This document shows positions 24,520 to 33,006 of a stretch of 50,058 bases of DNA, one piece after another. Positions within the stretch are counted from its first letter, which is position 1. Every line of letters begins with the position of its first letter. Position numbers and translations under genes: made by a program. Source of the DNA: JABDBK01 sp964453575 (GTDB taxonomy: Bacteria; Pseudomonadota; Gammaproteobacteria; DSM-16500). The notes under the pieces were generated by a model, which searched no databases, was not told where the DNA came from, and saw only the letters and a program-made list of their open reading frames with translations. The stretch is from the NCBI GenBank assembly GCA_964453575.1, contig CAYVRW010000005.1, positions 1-50,058 of the forward strand, written 5' to 3'.

Positions 24520-25733
24520 GTAATAACTCGTAATTCCGGAATGGCAACAACAAAATTTGTTGCACAGCCTGTTAATTGATGCTTAATTTCGTTCACAATA
24601 TTCCAAGGCAAAATTACCAGCCAATCAGGTGTTTTTTCAAACAATATTTTAGGAGATACGATAGGGATTTTGCTGCCTGGCATAAATTTGTCTTGTTTAG
24701 ATGGAGATGCATCGCATACATAATCGATTAAATCATGTTTAACGCCTGCATAATTGAGTAATGTATTGCCTTTGGCTGCTGCTCCATAAGCCGCAATTTT
24801 TTTTCCTAATTTTTTTTGTTCCAATAGAAAAGCTATAAAATCTTGTTTAATTTTTTCAGCTTTTTTTTGAAAATTATGGTAAATTTTTAAATCTTGCAAG
24901 CCGAATTGTTCTTCTTTAGTTAAAATCGAATCTACTGATGATAATGTCTTTCTTGGGTCCTCATGATGACAACCGTAAACACGCAAACTTCCTCCATGAA
25001 TAGGTAATTCTTCAACGTCAAACAATCGTAAGCTTGCTTGCTCAAAAATGCGTTTAACTACATGTAAAGAAAGATAGGAAAAATGCTCGTGATAAACCGT
25101 ATCAAATTGATTGTATGCCATTAAGTTTAATAAGTGCGGAAATTCTAGTGTAATAGTTCCATATTTTTTTAATGCAATTTTTAAACCCTTTGTAAAATCG
25201 TTGATATCAGGAACATGGGCATAGACATTATTTCCACAGATAAGATCCGCCTGTTTGCCATTTTTTGCAAGTTCCGTGGCAGTTTCAGAATTAAAAAACT
25301 TTTTTAAAACGGGGATACCGATTTTTTCAGCGGCATCTGCTGTGCTTTGTGTAGGCTCTATGCCTAAACAAGGAATGTTAGCATCAACAAAATTTCTTAG
25401 TAAATATCCATCATTTGACGCTATTTCAATGACAAAATGATCAGAAGTTAAGTGATTTTTTTTAATGATCATGTACGCGTAATTTTTTGCATGTTCTAAC
25501 ATGGTTTTTGAGGTTGAGGAAAAATAAGCGTAATCCTTCGTGAACATTTGGTCACAATTGGCATAATCTTCGGTTTGTACTAACCAGCAATGTTCACAGA
25601 CATATAACCGCAATGGATACGTCATTTCATCTTTTGATAAATCAGCTTGCGTTAAATAAGCATTTGAAAGTGGCGTAGACCCTAAATCTAAAAAATGATG
25701 CTGTAATGTATTCTGGCAATGTCTGCACTTCAT
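24516..25733 (-). CDS. Nucleotide-sugar C-methyltransferase (TylC3/EryBIII type)
   Basis: A 405-residue enzyme with the three-part layout of sugar C3-methyltransferases. It has an N-terminal zinc site (C3, C6, C46, C49 in CRHC and CEHC), a SAM-binding domain with VIEIASNDGYLLRNF (about 97-111) and the HEHFSYLS catalytic motif (TVYHEHFSYLSLHVV), and a C-terminal Rossmann-like domain with AAYGAAAKGNTLLNY. Relatives methylate C3 of 4-keto-6-deoxy nucleotide sugars using SAM. With rfbF, rfbG and a 3,5-epimerase directly upstream, the substrate here is probably CDP-4-keto-6-deoxyglucose or its epimer. Branched sugars of this kind include virenose and yersiniose-like sugars. It overlaps both neighbours by four bases. 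Confidence 0.88.
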   Translation of the reverse strand: MKCRHCQNTLQHHFLDLGSTPLSNAYLTQADLSKDEMTYPLRLYVCEHCWLVQTEDYANCDQMFTKDYAYFSSTSKTMLEHAKNYAYMIIKKNHLTSDHFVIEIASNDGYLLRNFVDANIPCLGIEPTQSTADAAEKIGIPVLKKFFNSETATELAKNGKQADLICGNNVYAHVPDINDFTKGLKIALKKYGTITLEFPHLLNLMAYNQFDTVYHEHFSYLSLHVVKRIFEQASLRLFDVEELPIHGGSLRVYGCHHEDPRKTLSSVDSILTKEEQFGLQDLKIYHNFQKKAEKIKQDFIAFLLEQKKLGKKIAAYGAAAKGNTLLNYAGVKHDLIDYVCDASPSKQDKFMPGSKIPIVSPKILFEKTPDWLVILPWNIVNEIKHQLTGCATNFVVAIPELRVIT

Positions 25734-26281
25734 AATACGATTCCTGAAAACAATTCGGTTAATTCACGTTGATTTTTATCTTTTTCTGATAAATCGGTAG
25801 GTGTAATCGGCCATTGAATATTTATTTTAGGATCGTTATAGCGTACTGTTCCTTCAGCTTTAGGCGTATAAAATGCCGTATGCAAATAAAGCAATTGACT
25901 GTCTGGTTCCAGTGTTTGAAATCCATGGGCACAACCTTCTGGAATGAGAAAGGCACGACCATCTTCTGGATTAAGCTCACAATAGGTCCACGATAAAAAC
26001 GTAGGTGATCCCTGACGAAGATCTACCGCAACATCAAAAACTCGTCCTTTGATGCAACGAATAATTTTAGTTTCAGCATAAGGTGGATGCTGAAAATGTA
26101 ATCCTCTAATAGCTCCTACAGAATGAGTCATAGAATGATTCATTTGCAAAATAGTTTTTCCTCGAAGAACATGTTTTAATTGTTCATCACAAAAAATACG
26201 AGAAAAAGTTCCGCGATGATCTTTTATCATGTTGGTTTCAAGAACATATACACCTGGTATGGAAGTTTCTATGGTGCGCAT
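25730..26281 (-). CDS. RmlC-type sugar 3,5-epimerase, CDP branch
   Basis: A 183-residue cupin close to dTDP-4-dehydrorhamnose 3,5-epimerase: HRGTFSRIFCDEQL, AIRGLHFQHPP with the catalytic His, TKIIRCIKGRVFDVAVDLR, then FLIPEGCAHGFQTLE. Placed between rfbG and the C-methyltransferase gene, it probably epimerises the CDP-4-keto-6-deoxy sugar rather than the dTDP sugar, which has its own RmlC at 37633. ATG at 26281 is chosen, with AAGG four bases upstream; it lies inside the end of rfbG (13-base overlap). Longer in-frame starts would run deeper into rfbG. Confidence 0.86.
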   Translation of the reverse strand: MRTIETSIPGVYVLETNMIKDHRGTFSRIFCDEQLKHVLRGKTILQMNHSMTHSVGAIRGLHFQHPPYAETKIIRCIKGRVFDVAVDLRQGSPTFLSWTYCELNPEDGRAFLIPEGCAHGFQTLEPDSQLLYLHTAFYTPKAEGTVRYNDPKINIQWPITPTDLSEKDKNQRELTELFSGIVL

Positions 26282-27366
26282 ATAACCTTTTCTCCGACCC
26301 AAGCAACATTTTTTTCATAGGCAAGATTGCTGTAGGTTTGTATTTGTTGCAAACTAATGACTTTTCTTTCCTCAATCCAGGTGCGATACCATTGTGCTGT
26401 TGCTTGAATGCTTTCTTCAAATGTCCAAATGGGTATCCATGATAATTCTAGTCGTGCTTTGCGATTATCTAATTGTAATAAGCTAGCTTCATGATATTTT
26501 TTATCTGTTTGATACTGCCAGGAGAGAGCAGGCCATTCTTTTTTAAAAGCAGTTAACACATCATGCACCGTATAATAATTGTCTTGGTCTGGGCCAAAAT
26601 TCCAGGCATCTGCAAAATTGACTTTCCCAGACATGCATTGTTGTCCCAATAATAAGTAACCTGATAAGCTTTCTAAAACATGTTGCCACGGACGTATGGA
26701 CTCTGGATTGCGGATTTCAAGTGGAGCATGACTGGCTAACGTTCGGATTAAATCGGGAATAAGTCGATCACAAGCCCAATCTCCTCCGCCTATGACATTT
26801 CCCGCGCGTGTTGTTGCTAATAATGAACTATCGTTTAAATGAAAAAATGATTTTCTGTAACTATTAACCAATAGTTCCGTTGCGGCTTTTGATGCGCTAT
26901 AAGGATCATGACCACCTAAAGGATCTGTCTCTTGATAGCAATAATGTTTTTCTTTATTTTCATAGCACTTGTCTGACGTAATAATGACAACTGCTGCTAA
27001 TGAATCAAGGGTACGGCATGCTTCAAGTAAATGCGCCGTTCCCATGACATTGGTCATCCATGTTTCTAAAGGTTGTTGATAAGAGTGTCTCACTAAAGGC
27101 TGTGCTGCTAAATGAAAAATAAGTTGTGGTTTAATTCTTTTAATATTTTTACCAAGCGCTTCTTTATCTCGAATATCAATATAATAAGAAGGAAAATCGA
27201 GATTTAACAAATTCCAATGATTGGGTTCAGTATCTGGAGGGAGAGATAATCCAGTTATTTCGGCGCCTAACTGTTGTAACCACAAACTAAGCCAACTGCC
27301 TTTAAAACCAGTATGGCCTGTGACTAACACACGCAGATTTTGATACGCATTATTAAAGTATTTCAT
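26269..27366 (-). CDS. rfbG: CDP-glucose 4,6-dehydratase
   Basis: A 365-residue extended SDR that converts CDP-glucose to CDP-4-keto-6-deoxyglucose. The start motif GHTGFKGSWLSLWL (17-30) is diagnostic for RfbG-type dehydratases. LIFHLAAQPLVRHSYQQP, VVIITSDKCYENKE and the YxxxK pair in HDPYSASKAATELLV complete the active site. RPWQHVLESLSGYLLL is also typical. The ATG at 27366 overlaps the rfbF stop by one base (TAATG). The in-frame TTG at 27381 is less likely. It receives CDP-glucose from RfbF and feeds the epimerase and C-methyltransferase downstream. Confidence 0.94.
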   Translation of the reverse strand: MKYFNNAYQNLRVLVTGHTGFKGSWLSLWLQQLGAEITGLSLPPDTEPNHWNLLNLDFPSYYIDIRDKEALGKNIKRIKPQLIFHLAAQPLVRHSYQQPLETWMTNVMGTAHLLEACRTLDSLAAVVIITSDKCYENKEKHYCYQETDPLGGHDPYSASKAATELLVNSYRKSFFHLNDSSLLATTRAGNVIGGGDWACDRLIPDLIRTLASHAPLEIRNPESIRPWQHVLESLSGYLLLGQQCMSGKVNFADAWNFGPDQDNYYTVHDVLTAFKKEWPALSWQYQTDKKYHEASLLQLDNRKARLELSWIPIWTFEESIQATAQWYRTWIEERKVISLQQIQTYSNLAYEKNVAWVGEKVICAP

Positions 27367-28136
27367 TACCAAACTTTCCAAGGTGGATTATTCGTTTTCC
27401 ATAAATCTTCTAAATGATTTTTATCACGCAAGGTATCCATGGCCTGCCAAAATCCATGATGTTGATAGGCAAATAATTCTTGTTCTAACGATAATTTTTG
27501 CAAAGGAACATCTTCCCAAATGGTCGTATCATCATCGATATATTCAAATACTTGAGGATCTAAAACAAAAAATCCACCATTGACCCAGCCGCCATCTCCT
27601 ATAGGCTTTTCTTTAAAATGACTTACATTATTTTTATCATCCAGGTGTAATGCGCCAAACCGGCCTGGAGGTTGAATGGCCGTTAATGTCGCTTTTTTTC
27701 TGTGTTTTTTGTGAAAATCAATCAAGGTATGGATATTTATATCAGATAAACCATCGCCATAGGTAAAACAAAACGTTTCATCATCTAAAAACCTACGTAT
27801 TTTTTTTAATCGTCCACCTGTCATGGTATTTTCACCCGTATCAACCAGAGTGATTTTCCAGGGCTCGGCATATTTTTGATGGACTTCCATACGGTTTTCT
27901 TTCATACAATAGGTTACATCAGACATATGTAGAAAGTAATTTGAAAAATATTCTTTAATGACATAGCCTTTATAACCTAAACAAATAATAAAATCATGTA
28001 ATCCATAATGCGAATAGATTTTCATGATATGCCATAGAATGGGCTTGCCGCCAATTTCAATCATGGGTTTTGGTTTGAGGTGGGATTCTTCGCTGATTCG
28101 CGTTCCATAGCCGCCTGCTAGAATGACAACTTTCAT
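27366..28136 (-). CDS. rfbF: Glucose-1-phosphate cytidylyltransferase
   Basis: A 256-residue nucleotidyltransferase that makes CDP-glucose from CTP and glucose-1-phosphate. The N-terminal signature is VVILAGGYGTRISEES and KPKPMIEIGGKPILWHIM, both close to Salmonella RfbF; CFTYGDGLSDINI carries a metal-binding Asp, and FKEKPIGDGGWVNGGFFV is the typical product-site strand. Length is normal (257 in Salmonella). AGGA precedes the ATG by seven bases. It opens the CDP-deoxysugar branch of the operon and starts one base before the upstream methyltransferase gene ends. Confidence 0.94.
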   Translation of the reverse strand: MKVVILAGGYGTRISEESHLKPKPMIEIGGKPILWHIMKIYSHYGLHDFIICLGYKGYVIKEYFSNYFLHMSDVTYCMKENRMEVHQKYAEPWKITLVDTGENTMTGGRLKKIRRFLDDETFCFTYGDGLSDINIHTLIDFHKKHRKKATLTAIQPPGRFGALHLDDKNNVSHFKEKPIGDGGWVNGGFFVLDPQVFEYIDDDTTIWEDVPLQKLSLEQELFAYQHHGFWQAMDTLRDKNHLEDLWKTNNPPWKVW

Positions 28137-28137
28137 G

Positions 28138-29214
28138 TTATTTTCCTAAATTAAGTGAAAATATGGTGACGATTTTATTTTTTAATCTAGTAATTTTATT
28201 ATTTATATAACGAAGAGGTTTTGTTAATATCCAACTTTTCGATAATAACATAGCATTTTTTATTTCTAATAATGCTTGATATTGATTAATAAGCATATTA
28301 TTATCAGTGATTAATTTCGCATTTAATGTTAGCAAATTTTGATGCTCAATTTTTAGATCATTATATTCATTAATCAATTTACTAAACTCCTGATCAAGAG
28401 CCATTTTATCTTCGAACAAGTTATTTAAATGCGAGTGAGAATCTATTTTAAATTTTTCAAATATTTTTCTTAATATTTCAGTATCTTGATCATTTTTACA
28501 AATTTGAAATGAATTACCCGCTAAAATACGTTGATTTAATAAATTTTTATTCGGATTTTTTTTCCTTATGACACAGACTGAATTATAAAAGGAAATTGAA
28601 TGAATATAGGCAAGATTTTCATTGTTAATGCTGCAATGATAATGAATAAAAAAATCTTCTAACAAACCTGAGATGTGATTATCAATATTCCAATGTTCTG
28701 CATTGATAATGTCTGCTAAGCGCTTAAAGAAAGCAATGGATGACAGTGCATTGAATAAACCTCCTTCAAATGGTTTCCAATAGCTGCAATGTAAATCTTC
28801 AATAATATAAATCCCATCTTCTTTCAATTTAGGAAAGAAATACGAAAAACTTTTAATAATATCACCTGATAAATGTGATCCATCATCTATAATAATATCA
28901 AATGCAGAAACGATTTCGGTTATTTGTTTTTGGGTTGATTCAAGATTACAATCACCAACAATGACTGAAATCCTAGAATTATCATAAGTTAAATTTTTGC
29001 AATTTTCGTCAATATCACATCCAACAATGTTTTCAAACTGAGTAAAATATTGTCCCCAAATTTCAAGCGAACCACCATTTTGAATTCCAATTTCGAGCAG
29101 CGCGATGGGTTTATTTATAAATTCTTTAAATAGAACATCATAAATATCTAAATAAAGCGACCACTTATCCGAAGCTTTTCCTTTATGGTGATGATATAAA
29201 TCAATCAATGACAT
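28138..29214 (-). CDS. Class I SAM methyltransferase with coiled-coil tail
   Basis: A 358-residue protein. The N-terminal 240 residues form a class I methyltransferase domain resembling macrolide-sugar O-methyltransferases (MycE/TylF-like). SAM motif I is ALLEIGIQNGGSLEIW, then IVGCDID, and FDIIIDDGSHLSGDIIKSF with the acidic metal-binding residues, and GIYIIEDLHCSYW. A coiled coil follows (about 255-325), then the tail LLSKSWILTKPLRYIN, the same SxSW-TxPLR motif that ends several O-antigen transferases. It probably methylates an LPS sugar at the membrane. ATG at 29214 has AAGGAG eight bases upstream; the GTG at 29223 would overlap that site. Confidence 0.8.
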   Translation of the reverse strand: MSLIDLYHHHKGKASDKWSLYLDIYDVLFKEFINKPIALLEIGIQNGGSLEIWGQYFTQFENIVGCDIDENCKNLTYDNSRISVIVGDCNLESTQKQITEIVSAFDIIIDDGSHLSGDIIKSFSYFFPKLKEDGIYIIEDLHCSYWKPFEGGLFNALSSIAFFKRLADIINAEHWNIDNHISGLLEDFFIHYHCSINNENLAYIHSISFYNSVCVIRKKNPNKNLLNQRILAGNSFQICKNDQDTEILRKIFEKFKIDSHSHLNNLFEDKMALDQEFSKLINEYNDLKIEHQNLLTLNAKLITDNNMLINQYQALLEIKNAMLLSKSWILTKPLRYINNKITRLKNKIVTIFSLNLGK

Positions 29215-29240
29215 GTAAAACACTCCTTGTGCAAATTTTA

Positions 29241-31508
29241 TTAATCGTTTGGTCTGTCTTCGAGCATATCATAGATTTGTCTAAGGTTAGCAAATTCACC
29301 TGTTGAGATGTGTATTTGTGTGGCCGGACATGCAGTTTCTGATATTTTTACTTTTTGAATTTTACCCATGCGATGGTAAAAGGTAATCCATAATGCCCAT
29401 ATTTTTTCAAATGATTTAAGTTTGGACCAAAAACTCTTTCCAACGCTTGATATCATCCAGCGAGCACAAGTTTGTTTGGATATAAATGAAAATATTTGCA
29501 ATTTTCTATAACGTTGAATACCTGATGCCAAATAATATTGCGTTGAAATATTTTTTGCAATATGCCCCATAGTTACAAGATAATTATCTTGATAGCTTGA
29601 ACCCGGCAATAAATGAGATTTATAGTTAGGATATAAATCATCATTAGTCAGCGGCGAATTTAAGATAATTTCACCTGTTTGTTGTAGATTATTGAAAAGA
29701 GTGTATCCGAATGATGCAGTTGAAACACCGGTACAAGCAAAAGGCTTAGGTGAAACAACTATTTTATTTCCCTTCGCCATGGCTAGGTTAGCAAGATAAT
29801 AATCCGGGTAAGTTGAATGAAATATAGCACCATTGATACGTAGACTTTCTAAAAATGTTCGTTTGAAAATAAACTGCTGCAGGCCAAGTCCGAAATTTCT
29901 TTTTAGCAATAATGAGCCTTGCCAAGTACGGTCGGCATCTTTTTTACTAAGTATAAAAGGGTTATCTTTGTCAGTGAAAAAGAACCCATTCTTAACTAAT
30001 TGCAAATACCCCTCTCTCATTGAAGGTAATACGCCAGGATGCATAAATTGATATATAGACGCATAAATAAAATCAGGTTGTTCAAAAGCATGGATGAGTG
30101 TATTAAGTTTTGTAAAATAGTCAGGGACTAACCCATCATCATCTCCGATTAACATGACATAATCACCACTGGCCATGTCGATAGCGTTATTCCAACTTTT
30201 TGTAACAGGTAAGAAATCATTTGATTTTTTATAACGGATACGAGGTTCATTCAAGGATTGAACATATGCTTCAATAGAATCAGATGATGCATTATCAAAA
30301 ATAATTAACTCCCAATTATCATAGTTTTTATGCTGTAAAACAGTATAAATGGCATCTTTTAACAAAGACAATCGATTATGTGTGGGAATGACTATGCTAA
30401 ATTTTAATTGTGGAAAATCATTTTTTAATGTCGATAATTGAGTATTTACTGGAAAATCAATGTCCAAATGCAGGGTATTCTTTTGTTTTTTTGTTAAATC
30501 TGAACTTAAATAGTCACCCCACGTTATTCGAGTCACAAAAGCACGTTCATATCGATCCATGTTAGAATATTGGCGAGTTTGATTATCTGATAATAAAAGA
30601 TTTTCCTGGTTAAATAATCTAAAGGTCTTGCTTTTGGACCAATCGAGAACTGAATAACCAACACCATCAGCCCCCACAATTAATAGATCTAAACCCGAGT
30701 TAAGGATTTTTGCAGAAAGATTGTTATACCCACTTTCAAATTTACAACATGAAATTTTATCATTTTCTAAACCATCAAATTCAAGAAACCGTTTTTTTGC
30801 TGTTAAAAATCCATTTGATCGTAAATGAGGATTGGGAAATTGTGGAAATTCAGTGACAAAGTGTAAAGATGCATCTTTATTAATGATTGATTCCCAATGC
30901 GTTTTATACTCAGTATTAAAATTTTTTTTATGCACACTACCGCGTTGATGTTTTATATTACCCAAAAATCGGCGTATTTTTCTATATAGTGAAGAAGAAA
31001 AATAAAAGGGAGGAAAGTGATATTTTAAATAAAGCTTAAAATAATTGATGAATAATTTGTTATAACGAATTCTTCCTGAAAATAACCAGATAGCTTTAGA
31101 TATCAGTTTATAGGAGGAGTAAAGACTTTCATACGAACCTGTTGCCCCAACTGCCCCTACATTTGGCTTATAATAATTATCCGCCATTTTTTTTAGCCAA
31201 TTATCCGTTAATAGTTGTGTAAAGGTATTGAAAACACAGATATCGTCATGAGGGACTTGTTTTGCAGCTTTAATATAGGCGTGAATATCATAACCTTCAT
31301 CATCATCAATATAAATAATTTTATAATCTATACCTGAAAAAATATGTTCAATAGCTGCGATGGTCCCAGGTTTTTTTTCTCCTTTATAAATAATGTAAAA
31401 ATCATGTGGATGACCTGCGGGGTATTTACGATATGAATGAACAAATGCTTCAATAGCGGGAAAACCTTCCTTGATACGAGCCAAATAAAACACAGCAATG
31501 CTTTGCAC
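29241..31508 (-). CDS. Bifunctional two-domain glycosyltransferase
   Basis: A 755-residue protein with two glycosyltransferase-like domains. The first (about 1-300) has a GT-A opening, IAVFYLARIKEGFPAIEAF, and YIDDDEGYDIHAYI near residue 70. The second is a clear GT2 domain from about 367: FSIVIPTHNRLSLLKDAI, then VMLIGDDDGLVPDYF near 455. It may add two successive sugars. GTG at 31508 is taken as the start: AGGGAG lies six bases upstream and a promoter at 31538-31566 places the transcript start near 31531. Upstream in-frame starts would precede that promoter and have no supporting site. It is first in the operon that includes rfbFG. Confidence 0.82.
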   Translation of the reverse strand: MQSIAVFYLARIKEGFPAIEAFVHSYRKYPAGHPHDFYIIYKGEKKPGTIAAIEHIFSGIDYKIIYIDDDEGYDIHAYIKAAKQVPHDDICVFNTFTQLLTDNWLKKMADNYYKPNVGAVGATGSYESLYSSYKLISKAIWLFSGRIRYNKLFINYFKLYLKYHFPPFYFSSSLYRKIRRFLGNIKHQRGSVHKKNFNTEYKTHWESIINKDASLHFVTEFPQFPNPHLRSNGFLTAKKRFLEFDGLENDKISCCKFESGYNNLSAKILNSGLDLLIVGADGVGYSVLDWSKSKTFRLFNQENLLLSDNQTRQYSNMDRYERAFVTRITWGDYLSSDLTKKQKNTLHLDIDFPVNTQLSTLKNDFPQLKFSIVIPTHNRLSLLKDAIYTVLQHKNYDNWELIIFDNASSDSIEAYVQSLNEPRIRYKKSNDFLPVTKSWNNAIDMASGDYVMLIGDDDGLVPDYFTKLNTLIHAFEQPDFIYASIYQFMHPGVLPSMREGYLQLVKNGFFFTDKDNPFILSKKDADRTWQGSLLLKRNFGLGLQQFIFKRTFLESLRINGAIFHSTYPDYYLANLAMAKGNKIVVSPKPFACTGVSTASFGYTLFNNLQQTGEIILNSPLTNDDLYPNYKSHLLPGSSYQDNYLVTMGHIAKNISTQYYLASGIQRYRKLQIFSFISKQTCARWMISSVGKSFWSKLKSFEKIWALWITFYHRMGKIQKVKISETACPATQIHISTGEFANLRQIYDMLEDRPND

Positions 31509-31537
31509 GTGAAACTCCCTGAATGACAAATCGAAAG

Positions 31538-31566
31538 AGTATATCAGATGAAATAATTTACGTGAA
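31538..31566 (-). promoter_or_regulatory. Promoter of the minus-strand sugar operon
   Basis: On the minus strand TTCACG (31566-31561) and TATACT (31543-31538) are 17 bases apart. The start would be near 31531, giving a leader of about 23 bases before the GTG at 31508. This promoter could drive the whole set from 31508 down to 19518, whose genes are closely spaced. Confidence 0.6.
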
Positions 31567-31590
31567 GAGTGTATAATTAGGATGTTCTTG

Positions 31591-31618
31591 TTACTATTTA
31601 GTCGAAAAAGAATATAAT
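31591..31618 (+). promoter_or_regulatory. Promoter of the plus-strand methyltransferase gene
   Basis: TTACTA (31591-31596) and a perfect TATAAT (31613-31618) are 16 bases apart, 36 bases before the ATG at 31654. With the minus-strand promoter at 31538-31566 it forms a divergent promoter pair. Confidence 0.55.
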
Positions 31619-31653
31619 CACCACTGACTATCTGACACTTATGGAAGATACTT

Positions 31654-32733
31654 ATGACATTGATCGATCGCATAATAGAATTTACTGGTTTGAAAAAAGC
31701 GAAAGCAGTACCAAGCAACCAAGGAATTCTAACAACAGGTGGCTGGAAACCTAGCAAATCATTTCTTAATCGATTACGAGCAGCCTATAAAAAATCACTT
31801 GAGAATTTTGTTTCTGAAACCAGTGCGATATGGTCTGATAATTCTTTTATAGCACTTAGAAAATCAGTGCACGATGCGTTAATGGGTGAACGCGGTGATC
31901 TAGCAGACCTATTGGCAAACCCAAAAACGACGAACCTTTATTATGGAGTCGATAATCTAGCGCTCAATCTATCCTATGGGCAGGAGGAGGCGAACTTACA
32001 AAAGGACATTGGCCTTGCAGAACTGCAACGGCTTGCTGTTGCCTTGGGCATCTTTCGCCTTTGGAATTCCGTCGGAGGATCTTCGAATCCTCATCGAAAG
32101 CCGCAAGAACCATTACAAGACGCTGACATTGTAGTATCGCAGTTACCATTGGCCTACGATTTTCCTGCACCATTTCCTGGCGAGCTCGCCATAACAACTT
32201 GCCGTGGTCCAGCATCTTACAGGGCTATTCAAGCAATCTATCAAGCAGATCGGATTGAAAAAATTGCTCGTTTGATCAATGGCCGTCGATGTCTTGAGAT
32301 CGGGGCAGGTATGGGGCGAACAGCCTATTACGCACATCGTCTGGGCTTTCATGATTATACCATAGTGGATTTACCAACAGCTCTAGTGGGCCAGGCTTGT
32401 TTTCTGGTGGCTACGTTAGGCGAAAATGCTGTGTCATTACCTGGGGAAAATGAGATAGCTCCAATCAAGCTTAGAACTCCAAATTGGCTAGACTTAAATC
32501 CAGGTCATTTTGATATTATTTTAAATGTGGATTCAATCACAGAAATGAGTGAAGGGTACGCAAAAAAATACGTTGATTTCATTCGCAATAACTGCCGAGC
32601 TTTTCTGTCAATTAATCATGAAGCTAATCATTTCACTGCGCATGAGCTCTTAGGTGATTTATTCATAAGTCGTCATCCTTATCCAATGCGAGATGGATAT
32701 GTGGATGAATTAGCAATAATGCATTCAATATAA
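31654..32733 (+). CDS. Putative sugar O-methyltransferase, plus-strand insert
   Basis: A 359-residue SAM-dependent methyltransferase. Motif I is CLEIGAGMGRTAYYAHRLGF (about 212-231), then YTIVDLPTALVGQACFL, and FDIILNVDSITEMSEGYA, the layout of the putative sugar O-methyltransferase group also seen at 22573. It stands alone on the plus strand, between two minus-strand operons, and converges on ubiK with a 10-base gap. Its middle part is visibly richer in G and C (28 of 60 bases at 32101-32160) than the flanking transferase genes, which suggests separate acquisition. GGAAG lies just before the ATG. Confidence 0.78.
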   Translation: MTLIDRIIEFTGLKKAKAVPSNQGILTTGGWKPSKSFLNRLRAAYKKSLENFVSETSAIWSDNSFIALRKSVHDALMGERGDLADLLANPKTTNLYYGVDNLALNLSYGQEEANLQKDIGLAELQRLAVALGIFRLWNSVGGSSNPHRKPQEPLQDADIVVSQLPLAYDFPAPFPGELAITTCRGPASYRAIQAIYQADRIEKIARLINGRRCLEIGAGMGRTAYYAHRLGFHDYTIVDLPTALVGQACFLVATLGENAVSLPGENEIAPIKLRTPNWLDLNPGHFDIILNVDSITEMSEGYAKKYVDFIRNNCRAFLSINHEANHFTAHELLGDLFISRHPYPMRDGYVDELAIMHSI

Positions 32734-32743
32734 CAGACAAGCA

Positions 32744-32992
32744 TCATTTCTTAATATGTTTTTCTAAGGCTTTAATAGATGCTTCTAACTCTTCAATTTT
32801 CTTTCGACTTCGTGCCAAAACTTTGACTTGCGCATCAAATTCTTCGCGCGTCACCAAGTCCATTTTATTAAAGGCACTTTGCAAAATGACATGGAAATTT
32901 TTTTCTATGTCCTTTTGCATTTTACGCACACTGTCAGGCAGTGCTTTGGATAGACGGCTGGCAAGATCATTTAAAAAATTTTTATCTTTCAT
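32744..32992 (-). CDS. ubiK: Ubiquinone biosynthesis accessory factor UbiK
   Basis: An 82-residue protein of the BMFP/UbiK (YqiC) family. The N-terminal half is an amphipathic helix (FLNDLASRLSKALPDSVRKM) that binds membrane, and the C-terminal half is a trimeric coiled coil (VTREEFDAQVKVLARSRKKI and ELEASIKALEKHI). UbiK helps the UbiJ-containing complex make ubiquinone under oxygen. Length is normal. GAGG lies seven bases before the ATG. It follows the spermidine-synthase-like gene by 14 bases. Its presence inside an LPS island is unexpected by function and may simply mark the boundary of an inserted block. Confidence 0.9.
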   Translation of the reverse strand: MKDKNFLNDLASRLSKALPDSVRKMQKDIEKNFHVILQSAFNKMDLVTREEFDAQVKVLARSRKKIEELEASIKALEKHIKK

Positions 32993-33006
32993 AAAAAAGC
33001 CTCACT

